Below are positions 15,640-23,500 of a stretch of 36,084 nucleotides of DNA, piece by piece (within the stretch, counting starts at the first letter, position 1; each line of letters begins with the position of its first letter). A program made the position numbers and the translations under genes. The stretch spans positions 1 through 36,084 of the forward strand of contig CAZVSU010000015.1 of the NCBI GenBank assembly GCA_964629645.1, given 5' to 3'. The notes under the pieces are model-generated. The model saw only the letters and a program-made list of their open reading frames with translations, was not told where the DNA came from and did not search any database. The stretch is from JAAKFL01 sp964629645 (lineage in GTDB: Bacteria > Chlamydiota > Chlamydiia > Chlamydiales > SLFE01).

Positions 15640-16552
15640 CGCTCCAAGCAACATCAAAGTCATCAGCTTCATCATTGCCCTTAGTTTTGTCTGCGCCCTG
15701 GTGCTCGCAGTCCTGGCAAGCGCGCTGAAAGAACCTCAAGAAATTGCGCGCGATCTCGATCGCAGCAAGCAGATGCTGATGGCGGCGCGGATCATCAATC
15801 CGAGCGGCTTTTTCCAAGTCGAAGAGGGAAATGAGTTTGTCGCAGCGAAGCTCGAGGCCGGGAAAACGCTGATTCCAGCAAAAGTGCCTGAATATCCCGA
15901 CAGAGGAGATCTTTTCGATGTCTACCGGGAGCGGCTTCGCCCCATGCTTGTGAAAAAAGAATCGGGCGAGCTTGTGACTTTTGAAAAGGCAGGGATCAAT
16001 GAACAAGAGTATGTGAATAAAAATAGAGAGCGCGGCTACTATACCCTCCCTTATATGCTGATTTATGAAATCCTTCCCAACCCAACAGATAGCGGAAAGC
16101 AAGGTGAGACTCCTGTCGGATATGTGATTCCCATCAATGGCTACGGCCTTTGGGATGCGATTTATGGCTACCTGGCCATCAGACCGGATGGCGATACTGT
16201 CATCGGCATCTCCTGGTACGAACAAAAAGAAACGCCCGGCCTCGGGGCTGTCATCACCGAACCGGGCTGGCAAGAGCAGTTTCACGGCAAGAAAATTTTC
16301 CAGCCGAGTCCCGACGGCGCAACCGATTTTCAGACGGCTCCTCTCGGACTTACGGTCATCAAAGGAAAAGTCTCGGAAGTGATGGGCGACAGGCCGCGAG
16401 CCAAAAGCTCGATCGACGGCATTCCGGGAGCCACCCTAACAGGCAATGGCGTGACCGAGGCGTTCCAAAAAACCCTGGCTCCTTACCGCCCTTTTCTGCT
16501 GAAGCTTCATCAGCAATACGAAAAAACCGCCGAAAGTGGGGACGCAAAATGA
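15620..16552 (+). CDS. nqrC: Na+-translocating NADH:quinone reductase subunit C
   Basis: NqrC carries the second covalent FMN on a periplasmic domain held by one N-terminal helix. The protein has 310 residues. The anchor is at about 12-34, followed by the FMN_bind domain. The flavinylation site reads DGIPGATLTGNGV (266-278), making T272 the FMN acceptor. The serine of the usual SGAT motif is a proline here. Conserved GYVIPINGYGLWDAIYGYLA (167-186) and YEQKETPGLGA (200-210) blocks are present. It starts with GTG at 15620, backed by a strong GGAGG four nt upstream, inside the end of nqrB. Its stop overlaps the nqrD start in an ATGA. Confidence 0.97.
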   Translation: MPQSPPSAPSNIKVISFIIALSFVCALVLAVLASALKEPQEIARDLDRSKQMLMAARIINPSGFFQVEEGNEFVAAKLEAGKTLIPAKVPEYPDRGDLFDVYRERLRPMLVKKESGELVTFEKAGINEQEYVNKNRERGYYTLPYMLIYEILPNPTDSGKQGETPVGYVIPINGYGLWDAIYGYLAIRPDGDTVIGISWYEQKETPGLGAVITEPGWQEQFHGKKIFQPSPDGATDFQTAPLGLTVIKGKVSEVMGDRPRAKSSIDGIPGATLTGNGVTEAFQKTLAPYRPFLLKLHQQYEKTAESGDAK

Positions 16553-17181
16553 CAACCAAAGCAAATCTCGATTACCTGACCGATCAAATCTGGAGCAGCA
16601 ACCAAGTGTTGGTCGCTGTCCTCGGCATATGCTCGGCTTTGGCGATCACAAACCGCCTGTCGGTTGCGCTGACAATGGGGCTGTCGGTCACCTTTGTCAC
16701 CTCATTTTCGTGTTTTTTCGTGTCGCTCCTCAGACACCGCACCCCTCCCAGCGTGAGAATGATCACTCAGCTTGCCATCATCTCGGTGTTTGTGATCATC
16801 ATCGACCAATTTTTGCAGGCCTACTTCTTTTCCCTCTGGAAGGTGATGACCGTCTTTGTCGGCTTGATCATCACAAACTGCCTTGTGATGGGGCGCTGCG
16901 AGGGAATGGCCAAGAACGTGGCTCCCTGGCCGGCATTTCTCGACGGGATGGGAGCGGGCCTTGGCTATGCGATGGTCCTCATGATCGTCGGAGCGATCAG
17001 AGAGTTTTTCGGATTCGGGCAGCTCTTTGGCATCCAAATGCTGCCCCAGAATTGGTATGCATCTGCGGCGCAGCCGAACGCCTATGAAAATTTTGGACTT
17101 ATGGTGAGCCCGCCCGCCGCATTTTTCATCATCGGCTTGCTGATCTGGCTCTCCAATGCAACTGTAAAAAAAGAGGCTTAA
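16549..17181 (+). CDS. nqrD: Na+-translocating NADH:quinone reductase subunit D
   Basis: NqrD is a small polytopic subunit; with NqrE it forms an inverted-topology pair that holds an iron-sulfur centre and forms part of the ion path. From the ATG at 16549 the protein has 210 residues, the family norm. The frame is open much further upstream inside nqrC, but the ATGA overlap and family length fix this start. The first residues (TTKANLDYLTDQIWSSN) match the usual N terminus. Six hydrophobic helices are visible, with the TNCLVMGRCEGMA block in the middle and GAIREFFGFGQLFG further on. NqrE follows after 3 nt. Confidence 0.97.
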   Translation: MTTKANLDYLTDQIWSSNQVLVAVLGICSALAITNRLSVALTMGLSVTFVTSFSCFFVSLLRHRTPPSVRMITQLAIISVFVIIIDQFLQAYFFSLWKVMTVFVGLIITNCLVMGRCEGMAKNVAPWPAFLDGMGAGLGYAMVLMIVGAIREFFGFGQLFGIQMLPQNWYASAAQPNAYENFGLMVSPPAAFFIIGLLIWLSNATVKKEA

Positions 17182-17184
17182 ATT

Positions 17185-17916
17185 ATGCTCATGGGAGCCT
17201 ACGAACCGATAAACCTGCTTGGACTCTTAATCCAGTCCATTCTGATTGAAAATTTTATCCTCACCAACTTCCTCGGCATGTGCACCTACCTCGCGTGTTC
17301 GGCAAAAATCAAGACAGCAAACGGCCTTGGTATGGCTGTTGTCTTTGTCTTGACTGTCGCCGGGACCTTAAACTGGTGCGTCCACAAATTCATCACCGGT
17401 CAAAACGCCCTCTCTTGGCTGAGCGTCTTCGGCCTTGATATGGCAGGCGTGAACCTCAACTTTCTCGAGTTTCTGATCTTTATCTCTGTGATTGCGGGCT
17501 TTGTCCAGGTCCTTGAAATCGTGATTGAGAAATTTGCCCCGGCGCTTTACATGGCCCTCGGGGTCTACCTTCCCTTAATCACTGTCAACTGCGCGATTTT
17601 GGGGGCCTGTCTCTTTGCTGTGACCCGCAACTATCCGTTTATCCCCAACTTAGTCTATGTCTTCGGGGCCGGAGTGGGCTGGTGGCTGGCCATCGCCTTG
17701 ATTGCAGCCATCCGAGAAAAAATTCTGGTGTCTCACGTCATTCCCAACCTCAAAGGAATGGGCATCACTTTTATCATGACAGGTCTTATGTCGCTTGCGT
17801 TTTTAGGGTTTACAGGGATCAAACTGGCAAATCCCACCGGCGAAGAGCCGGCGACAGAAGAAACGGTGCCGCAAGGCGCTGAAGAAAGTCCCACGACTTA
17901 TCCCGTTTCCTATTGA
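17185..17916 (+). CDS. nqrE: Na+-translocating NADH:quinone reductase subunit E
   Basis: NqrE is the partner of NqrD in the membrane core. The protein has 243 residues with about six transmembrane helices. The conserved LIQSILIENFILTNFLGMCTYLACS opening (about 12-36) and the VNCAILGACLFAV block (about 133-145) include the conserved cysteines. The AIREKI motif follows near residue 175. The last 30 residues form a soluble Glu/Pro/Thr-rich tail (NPTGEEPATEETVPQG), longer than in most relatives. An AGAGG ribosome-binding site lies about 10 nt before the ATG. This is the last gene of the nqr operon. No clear terminator separates it from aconitase, 93 nt downstream. Confidence 0.97.
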   Translation: MLMGAYEPINLLGLLIQSILIENFILTNFLGMCTYLACSAKIKTANGLGMAVVFVLTVAGTLNWCVHKFITGQNALSWLSVFGLDMAGVNLNFLEFLIFISVIAGFVQVLEIVIEKFAPALYMALGVYLPLITVNCAILGACLFAVTRNYPFIPNLVYVFGAGVGWWLAIALIAAIREKILVSHVIPNLKGMGITFIMTGLMSLAFLGFTGIKLANPTGEEPATEETVPQGAEESPTTYPVSY

Positions 17917-18009
17917 CTCTGATGGCGTTGAAGAGAGAGATTCCGTCATTTCCCCTGTCGTGATACAGTCAAGATATAACCCTATCCACCGTTTCGAAAG
18001 AGGTCGCTT

Positions 18010-20847
18010 ATGTCCCAAAGTATCAATCCCTTCAATACAAGGCAGCCCCTAAAGGGCGACGAAAAAAGCATTTTTTACTCGCTCCCGGCCTTAGAAGAGC
18101 AAAAAATCGGTACGATTTCCCGTCTTCCCGTTTGCATCCGCATCATTTTAGAATCGCTGCTAAGAAACTGCGATGGCGAAAAAGTGAAAGAAGACGATGT
18201 GAAACGGCTGGCAAACTGGAACGCCAAACAACCCGGAACGGCCGAAGTTCCTTTTGTTGTTTCGCGGGTTCTTCTGCAGGATTTTACCGGCGTTCCCCTC
18301 CTTGTCGATATGGCCGCCATGCGAGACGCCGTCGTCGAGCAAGGGTATGACGCAAAAACGATTGAACCACTCGTCCCTGTCGATCTTGTCGTCGACCACT
18401 CGGTTCAGGTCGATCGATCGGGAGGCGAAGACGCCTACATGTTTAACTTGAAGACCGAATTCGAGCGGAATCGGGAACGGTACGAGTTTTTGAAATGGGG
18501 GCAAAAAGCGTTCAAATCCTTAAAAGTTGTTCCCCCCGGAATCGGCATCTGCCATCAGGTGAATCTCGAGTATTTTGGAAAAGTGGTGATCCGAGACAAC
18601 AACGTGCTGTATCTCGATACCCTCGTAGGGACCGATTCCCACACCACGATGATCAATGGCCTTGGCGTTGTTGGCTGGGGAGTCGGCGGCATTGAAGCCG
18701 AGGCGGCTATGCTCGGCCAGCCCGTTTTTATTCAGATGCCCGAAGTGATCGGCTTCCATTTCTCCGGTAAGCTAAAAGAAGGGGTGACCGCCACCGATTT
18801 AACGCTTAGAGTGACCGAACTTTTGCGGCAGGAAAACGTCGTGGGAAAATTTGTCGAGTTTTTTGGTGAAGGAGCCTCGACTCTGACCGTTGCCGACCGC
18901 GCGACGATGTCCAATATGTCCCCGGAATATGGGGCGACCATTGGCTTCTACCCTTCGGACGAAAAAACCTTGAACTACCTGCGCATGACAGGACGATCCG
19001 AAGAGCATATCCAAGATGTAGAGCGCTACCTAAAAGCGCAAGGACTCTTCGGCATTCCTCGCTTAGGCGACATCGATTACACGAAGGTATTAGAGCTGGA
19101 TCTCAGCACAGTCGAGCCTTCGGTGTCGGGACCCAAAAGGCCGCAGGATCGGATCAACCTCTCTGAAGTCAAATCGAAGTTTGAAGATCTCTTCACCGCT
19201 CCCGTAACAGAGGGGGGCTACGGCAAAACACTCGATGAGATGGGGAACAAATACAAAATCCCTTGCGAAACCTCTTTCGAGCTCAACAGGCCCCATGAAA
19301 CCGGCGGCGTCACAGAAGAAAGCGATAGTCAAACGTGGAGCGAAGCGGAAATGGTGACCAACCGCCCCTTTACCTCCGCGATTACAGAGCCGGGCTATAC
19401 CGACGGCGTCTCGGCAGAAGTTGAACTCGATCACGGCTCCGTTGTCATCGCAGCGATCACAAGCTGCACCAATACGAGCAACCCCCACGTTATGCTCGCC
19501 GCCGGCCTACTCGCAAAAAAAGCAGTGGAAAAAGGTCTGACCATCTCCCCTCATGTCAAAACAAGCCTCGCTCCAGGTTCAAGGGTTGTGACCGACTACC
19601 TCGAAAAGACAGGGTTGCAGCGCTACTTAAATGACCTCGGCTTCGATCTTGTCGCTTACGGCTGCACGACCTGTATCGGAAACAGCGGCCCCCTTGATGA
19701 GAATATCGAAAGCGCCATCAAAAAGCACGACCTCATCACCACCAGTGTCTTGAGCGGAAACCGCAACTTTGAAGCGAGAATTCACGGCTCCGTCAAAGCG
19801 AATTTTTTGATGTCGCCGCCTCTTGTGGTCGCTTACGCTCTTGCGGGCAATATCCATGCCGATTTGACCCAAGATCCTCTCGGCCGCGATGCAGAGAACC
19901 AACCTGTTTTTTTAAAAGATATCTGGCCGACTGACAAAGAGATCGAGGCCGAAGTGGAAAAGGGGCTCGATCCCGAAATGTTCACAAGCCGTTACGCTCG
20001 CATCATGGACGACAATCCCGTCTGGAATCAAATCTCGATTGAAGGAGGCGCCGAATATAAGTGGTCCCCTGAAAGCACCTATATTCAGAAACCGCCCTAT
20101 TTCGACGATTTCGAAGTCACGCCGAAGCCAATTCAGCCGCTTGAGGGGATGAGAGCGCTCGCCCTTTTTGGCGATTCTGTCACGACCGATCACATCTCGC
20201 CGGCCGGCGCGTTCAAAAAGGAGACGCCCGCAGGCCAATACCTCCTCGATCTCGGAGTCAGTGAAAAAGATTTCAACAGCTACGGAAGCCGAAGAGGCAA
20301 CCACAATGTCATGATGCGGGGAACCTTTGCCAATGTCCGTATCCGCAACCTCCTCGCGGACGGAAAAGAGGGTGGATTCACAAAACTCATGCCCGACAAA
20401 GAGCTGATGCGGCTGTTCGAGGCCACCGAAATCTACAAAGAAAGAGGCGTCCCCCTGATCGTTTTCGCAGGAAAAGACTATGGAATGGGCAGCTCGAGAG
20501 ACTGGGCCGCTAAAGGGACAACGCTCCTTGGAGTTAAAGCGGTCGTCGCCAAAAGTTTTGAGCGGATCCATCGCAGCAACTTAATCGGAATGGGGGTGCT
20601 TCCCCTTCAGTTCGAACAAGGGGAAGGGATCGACACGCTCGGGATTAAAGGAGACGAGGTGTTCACTCTCGAAGGATTAGACAGCGCGATGAGCCCTGGC
20701 CAAAAGTTAACGCTCGTCATTGAAAAAGAGGGGAAGAAAAAGGAAGCGAATTTAATCGTACGGCTCGACACTCCGATCGAAGTGGCCTATTACAAAAATG
20801 GCGGAATCATGCCCTATGTCTTAAGGGAACTTATGAAACAGTCGTGA
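18010..20847 (+). CDS. acnA: Aconitate hydratase A
   Basis: Aconitase interconverts citrate and isocitrate through a [4Fe-4S] cluster in the TCA cycle. The protein has 945 residues, slightly above the usual AcnA length of about 890. Cluster ligands are C486 in ITSCTNTSNP and C552/C555 in GCTTCIGNSGP; their 66-residue spacing equals that in E. coli AcnA as I recall it. VGTDSHTTMINGLGVVGWGVGGIEAE and the swivel-domain GMGSSRDWAAKG are intact, so it should be active. An insert-like stretch (about 380-450, rich in charged residues) may explain the extra length. An AGAGGT ribosome-binding site lies 6 nt before the ATG. Pathogenic chlamydiae lack aconitase, so its presence points to the environmental lineages. 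The last 17 nt overlap the convergent downstream gene. Confidence 0.97.
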   Translation: MSQSINPFNTRQPLKGDEKSIFYSLPALEEQKIGTISRLPVCIRIILESLLRNCDGEKVKEDDVKRLANWNAKQPGTAEVPFVVSRVLLQDFTGVPLLVDMAAMRDAVVEQGYDAKTIEPLVPVDLVVDHSVQVDRSGGEDAYMFNLKTEFERNRERYEFLKWGQKAFKSLKVVPPGIGICHQVNLEYFGKVVIRDNNVLYLDTLVGTDSHTTMINGLGVVGWGVGGIEAEAAMLGQPVFIQMPEVIGFHFSGKLKEGVTATDLTLRVTELLRQENVVGKFVEFFGEGASTLTVADRATMSNMSPEYGATIGFYPSDEKTLNYLRMTGRSEEHIQDVERYLKAQGLFGIPRLGDIDYTKVLELDLSTVEPSVSGPKRPQDRINLSEVKSKFEDLFTAPVTEGGYGKTLDEMGNKYKIPCETSFELNRPHETGGVTEESDSQTWSEAEMVTNRPFTSAITEPGYTDGVSAEVELDHGSVVIAAITSCTNTSNPHVMLAAGLLAKKAVEKGLTISPHVKTSLAPGSRVVTDYLEKTGLQRYLNDLGFDLVAYGCTTCIGNSGPLDENIESAIKKHDLITTSVLSGNRNFEARIHGSVKANFLMSPPLVVAYALAGNIHADLTQDPLGRDAENQPVFLKDIWPTDKEIEAEVEKGLDPEMFTSRYARIMDDNPVWNQISIEGGAEYKWSPESTYIQKPPYFDDFEVTPKPIQPLEGMRALALFGDSVTTDHISPAGAFKKETPAGQYLLDLGVSEKDFNSYGSRRGNHNVMMRGTFANVRIRNLLADGKEGGFTKLMPDKELMRLFEATEIYKERGVPLIVFAGKDYGMGSSRDWAAKGTTLLGVKAVVAKSFERIHRSNLIGMGVLPLQFEQGEGIDTLGIKGDEVFTLEGLDSAMSPGQKLTLVIEKEGKKKEANLIVRLDTPIEVAYYKNGGIMPYVLRELMKQS

Positions 20848-22012
20848 CAAACGTGCAGGTATAGAGGTTGTTCTCGTGCCCACCAAGTTCCTCTTGAAGA
20901 TGCCGGTCGCACTCCTCCAATGTGTCGAACTTAAGTACCGACGCACCGGCGTCGTAATCTTGGTAGGGCTTGCCGTGGGAATCGAAAAGATAGAACGTCC
21001 CCTCTCTTTCAAAGACGAACTTGACCTCAGTCGAGTCCACAAGTTGACCGCGAACATCCGTATACTTTTGCACGTTGAGGAGGGCGACGCGGTTTTCTCC
21101 GTTGATAAACTCCAAGGGAGCGCTGAATCCTTCACTCACCAGACTTTGATACGTATAGTCGATTGGATTCTCCTTAAAATACTCGACCAGTGCGTCGTCT
21201 ATCTCTTGGAGTCCTTCGGGGAAAATGGGAGTCAATTCACTGCTTGTGTCGCGCAAAGCATCGGCGACGGTTTGGTTGCCGAGGAGGTTTTTCTCCTTGT
21301 AGGTGTCAATGCCTTGCTCAATGACCCGATAGATGTCGTCTTCCGTTTTAAAGGCGTTTCCCTTCAAGACGTGCAGGGCTCCCCTTGCCGCGATTAGAGC
21401 GCAGGCCGCCTGCCCTTTCTCATCGATTCTCCCTTGGGAGTAGAGGCAAACAAGATCCCCTTTTTCCCGAGCGGTGCGTTTCATGGTGCGGAAACTTTCT
21501 TGTTCGTCGCTTCCAAGCGTGGCAATCAGTTCTTCATCTTTATTTTTGTGAGCGTCGACTTCTTGGCGAAGGAAAGATTGGGCGACAAGCCCGTCAATAT
21601 CGTCGATGACGGTTTTAAGACGCACCCTGGCATCGACTTTGTCAGATTCTGTAGGGAGCTCTAATTTTGCGAAACCGGACTCAAGATATTTTTCTTTCAA
21701 TTCAATGAGTTGAACGCCTAGTGCCCCGGCCTCTTCTGCTTGTGCCTGCAAAATATAGCCTTCGATCTCGTCATAATCGCGGTTCAACTGCGTGATGGCC
21801 TTTTCGATCGCAGCGTCACTGCCTCGTTTACCGAACAGGAAAGTCCATAGGCGGACCAAAATACCGATAAGCCCTTTAGACTCCTGCTCAACTTTTTGAA
21901 AAGAATGCCCTTCGTAAACGACTTTTTCTCCTTCGCTTAGGTGACGAAGGGACTCAATTGTGCTCTTGATATTTTTTATCGAATTCTCGACTCCAGATTT
22001 GTCGGCTTCCAT
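20831..22012 (-). CDS. Hypothetical protein with a candidate C76/deubiquitinase-like cysteine protease domain
   Basis: The protein has 393 residues from the ATG at 22012, which has an AGGAAGG six nt upstream; a GTG at 22018 adds two. Residues 1-165 are helical and charged, with a hydrophobic patch at about 48-60. The C-terminal part looks like a papain-fold peptidase: LYSQGRIDEKGQAACALIAARGAL carries a Gln-x-x-Cys, and FYLFDSHGKPYQDYD carries Asp-x-His after two strands. In numbering from the GTG these are Q203, C206, D346 and H348. The FD-x-H pattern resembles herpesvirus tegument (M48-type, peptidase C76) deubiquitinases. This is my recognition, not a search result, and a non-catalytic or unrelated fold is possible. 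It lies 54 nt downstream of gcvPB on the same strand and overlaps acnA tail to tail by 17 nt. Confidence 0.82.
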   Translation of the reverse strand: MEADKSGVENSIKNIKSTIESLRHLSEGEKVVYEGHSFQKVEQESKGLIGILVRLWTFLFGKRGSDAAIEKAITQLNRDYDEIEGYILQAQAEEAGALGVQLIELKEKYLESGFAKLELPTESDKVDARVRLKTVIDDIDGLVAQSFLRQEVDAHKNKDEELIATLGSDEQESFRTMKRTAREKGDLVCLYSQGRIDEKGQAACALIAARGALHVLKGNAFKTEDDIYRVIEQGIDTYKEKNLLGNQTVADALRDTSSELTPIFPEGLQEIDDALVEYFKENPIDYTYQSLVSEGFSAPLEFINGENRVALLNVQKYTDVRGQLVDSTEVKFVFEREGTFYLFDSHGKPYQDYDAGASVLKFDTLEECDRHLQEELGGHENNLYTCTFVTTVS

Positions 22013-22018
22013 ATACAC

Positions 22019-22036
22019 CTTCCTTAAGTTAGGAAG
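22019..22036 (-). promoter_or_regulatory. Hairpin that would sequester the ribosome-binding site of the protease-like gene
   Basis: CTTCCT and AGGAAG pair perfectly around a 6-nt loop. In the minus-strand transcript the AGGAAG arm is the ribosome-binding site of the gene starting at 22012, so the fold would mask it. The stem is only 6 bp with two G-C pairs, so it could open easily. Confidence 0.45.
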
Positions 22037-22066
22037 TAAGCAATTAAGATGCCAAATTCTTTCCCG

Positions 22067-23500
22067 TTAGGATTTAAGAATCGGTGTTTTGGCAGCCCTT
22101 ACTTCGTCGAGACGAGTGACGGGGCGAGAGTAGGGGGCCTTTTTCGCGATTGAGGGATCTTGTCGAATTTCATCGAGGATGACCTCTAAGACCCTCACAA
22201 AATGATCGAGCGTTGCTTTCGACTCAGTTTCCGTGGGCTCTAGAAGCATGCACTCTTTGACAATAAGAGGAAAATAGATGGTAGGAGGATGGATGCCAAA
22301 ATCGATCAGTCTCTTGGCGATATCAAGCGCCCTCACCCCTTTGCCCAGAAATTGATCCGCCTGAACCACAAACTCATGCATGCAAGGCTGAGGATAGGGA
22401 AGTGTGAACAGCGCTTTGAGCTTTTCTTTCAGGTAGTTGGCATTCAGCACAGCCCCTTCGGCCACTTTCCTTAACCCAAAGTCGCCGTGAAGAAGAACAT
22501 AAAGATAGGCTCTTAAATAAATGCCGAAGTTGCCGTGGAAAGAGGAAATGTGCCCAATCGAGTCTGGGTCGTTCCAGACGACATCGTAGCTCTCCTGCCG
22601 AACGACTCTCGGAACGGGAAGATAGCTTTTGAGCTTATCGTTGCAAAGAACCGGACCTGACCCCGGTCCTCCCCCTCCATGAGGGGTGGAGAAAGTTTTG
22701 TGCAAATTGATATGCATCACGTCAAAGCCCATATCGCCGGGCCTTGCGATATTTAAAATCGCGTTGAGGTTGGCCCCGTCGTAGAAAAGAAGCCCTCCTG
22801 CCTCATGCACAATTTTTGAAATCTCCAAAATATTTGCGCTAAAAAGCCCAAGAGTATTCGGATTTGTCAGCATCAAACCAGCCGTGCGATGAGAGACTGC
22901 CTCTTTTAAATGTTGAAGCGACAGATCGCCGTCCGGCCCGGTTGGTATCGGGATTGTGGAAAAACCGGACATCCGAGCTGTTGCGGGGTTCGTGCCGTGC
23001 GCATTATCCGGAATCAAAATTTCAGTGCGCTCGCGATCGCCTCGCTCGCTGTGATACTTGGCGATCATTTTCACACCGATAAACTCTCCTTGGGCTCCGG
23101 CATTGGAGGCCAAAGAGCCCGCTGTCATTCCGGAAACGTCGCACAGTCTTTTGATGAGCGCGTCGATCACTTTCAGGTTGCCCTGCACTGTCTTCGGGGG
23201 CGCCAAGGGGTGGATGCGGGCAAAACCCGGCAGCGCCGCTACGCATTCGTTCACTCTAGGGTTGTACTTCATGGTACAGCTTCCTAGAGGATAAAAGGTG
23301 TTGTCAATCCCCGTCGTTTTATGCGCTAAATCGCTTGAAAAATGGCGCATCAGATCGAGCTCCGAGACTTCGGGGAGCGGAATCTCAGACGTCCTGGCAA
23401 AGCGTGCGCCGGGCTCGAATCGATCAAATGCTTCAGACCCTTTAGGTAGGCTGTACGCTTTCTGCCCTTTTTGCGACTTTTCGAAGATCGTCTTTGTCAT
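22067..23500 (-). CDS. gcvPB: Glycine dehydrogenase (decarboxylating) subunit 2
   Basis: This is the C-terminal half-subunit of the split P-protein, which decarboxylates glycine and passes the aminomethyl group to lipoyl-GcvH. It has 477 residues. The block STGIDN-like KTTGIDNTFYPLGSCTMKYNPR lies at 61-82. NAHGTNPATA is at 166-175. The PLP lysine K268 lies in HINLHKTFSTPHGGGGPG. All are intact. The split P-protein (two genes) is the form seen in many bacteria, unlike the single-chain E. coli GcvP. Its ATG overlaps the stop of gcvPA (4 nt), and an AAGGAG lies about 7 nt upstream. It is the last gcv gene; no clear terminator follows it. Confidence 0.97.
   Translation of the reverse strand: MTKTIFEKSQKGQKAYSLPKGSEAFDRFEPGARFARTSEIPLPEVSELDLMRHFSSDLAHKTTGIDNTFYPLGSCTMKYNPRVNECVAALPGFARIHPLAPPKTVQGNLKVIDALIKRLCDVSGMTAGSLASNAGAQGEFIGVKMIAKYHSERGDRERTEILIPDNAHGTNPATARMSGFSTIPIPTGPDGDLSLQHLKEAVSHRTAGLMLTNPNTLGLFSANILEISKIVHEAGGLLFYDGANLNAILNIARPGDMGFDVMHINLHKTFSTPHGGGGPGSGPVLCNDKLKSYLPVPRVVRQESYDVVWNDPDSIGHISSFHGNFGIYLRAYLYVLLHGDFGLRKVAEGAVLNANYLKEKLKALFTLPYPQPCMHEFVVQADQFLGKGVRALDIAKRLIDFGIHPPTIYFPLIVKECMLLEPTETESKATLDHFVRVLEVILDEIRQDPSIAKKAPYSRPVTRLDEVRAAKTPILKS

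Noticed and set aside
15575..16285. A 236-codon minus-strand open frame across nqrC
   Set aside because: It is antisense to nqrC, whose flavinylation motif and operon overlaps are clear.
16150..16548. Upstream extension of nqrD inside nqrC
   Set aside because: The open frame there is out of phase with nqrC. Family length and the ATGA overlap place the nqrD start at 16549.
20876..21397. A 173-codon plus-strand frame antisense to the protease-like gene
   Set aside because: The minus-strand gene has a good ribosome-binding site and a coherent C-terminal domain; this frame has neither.
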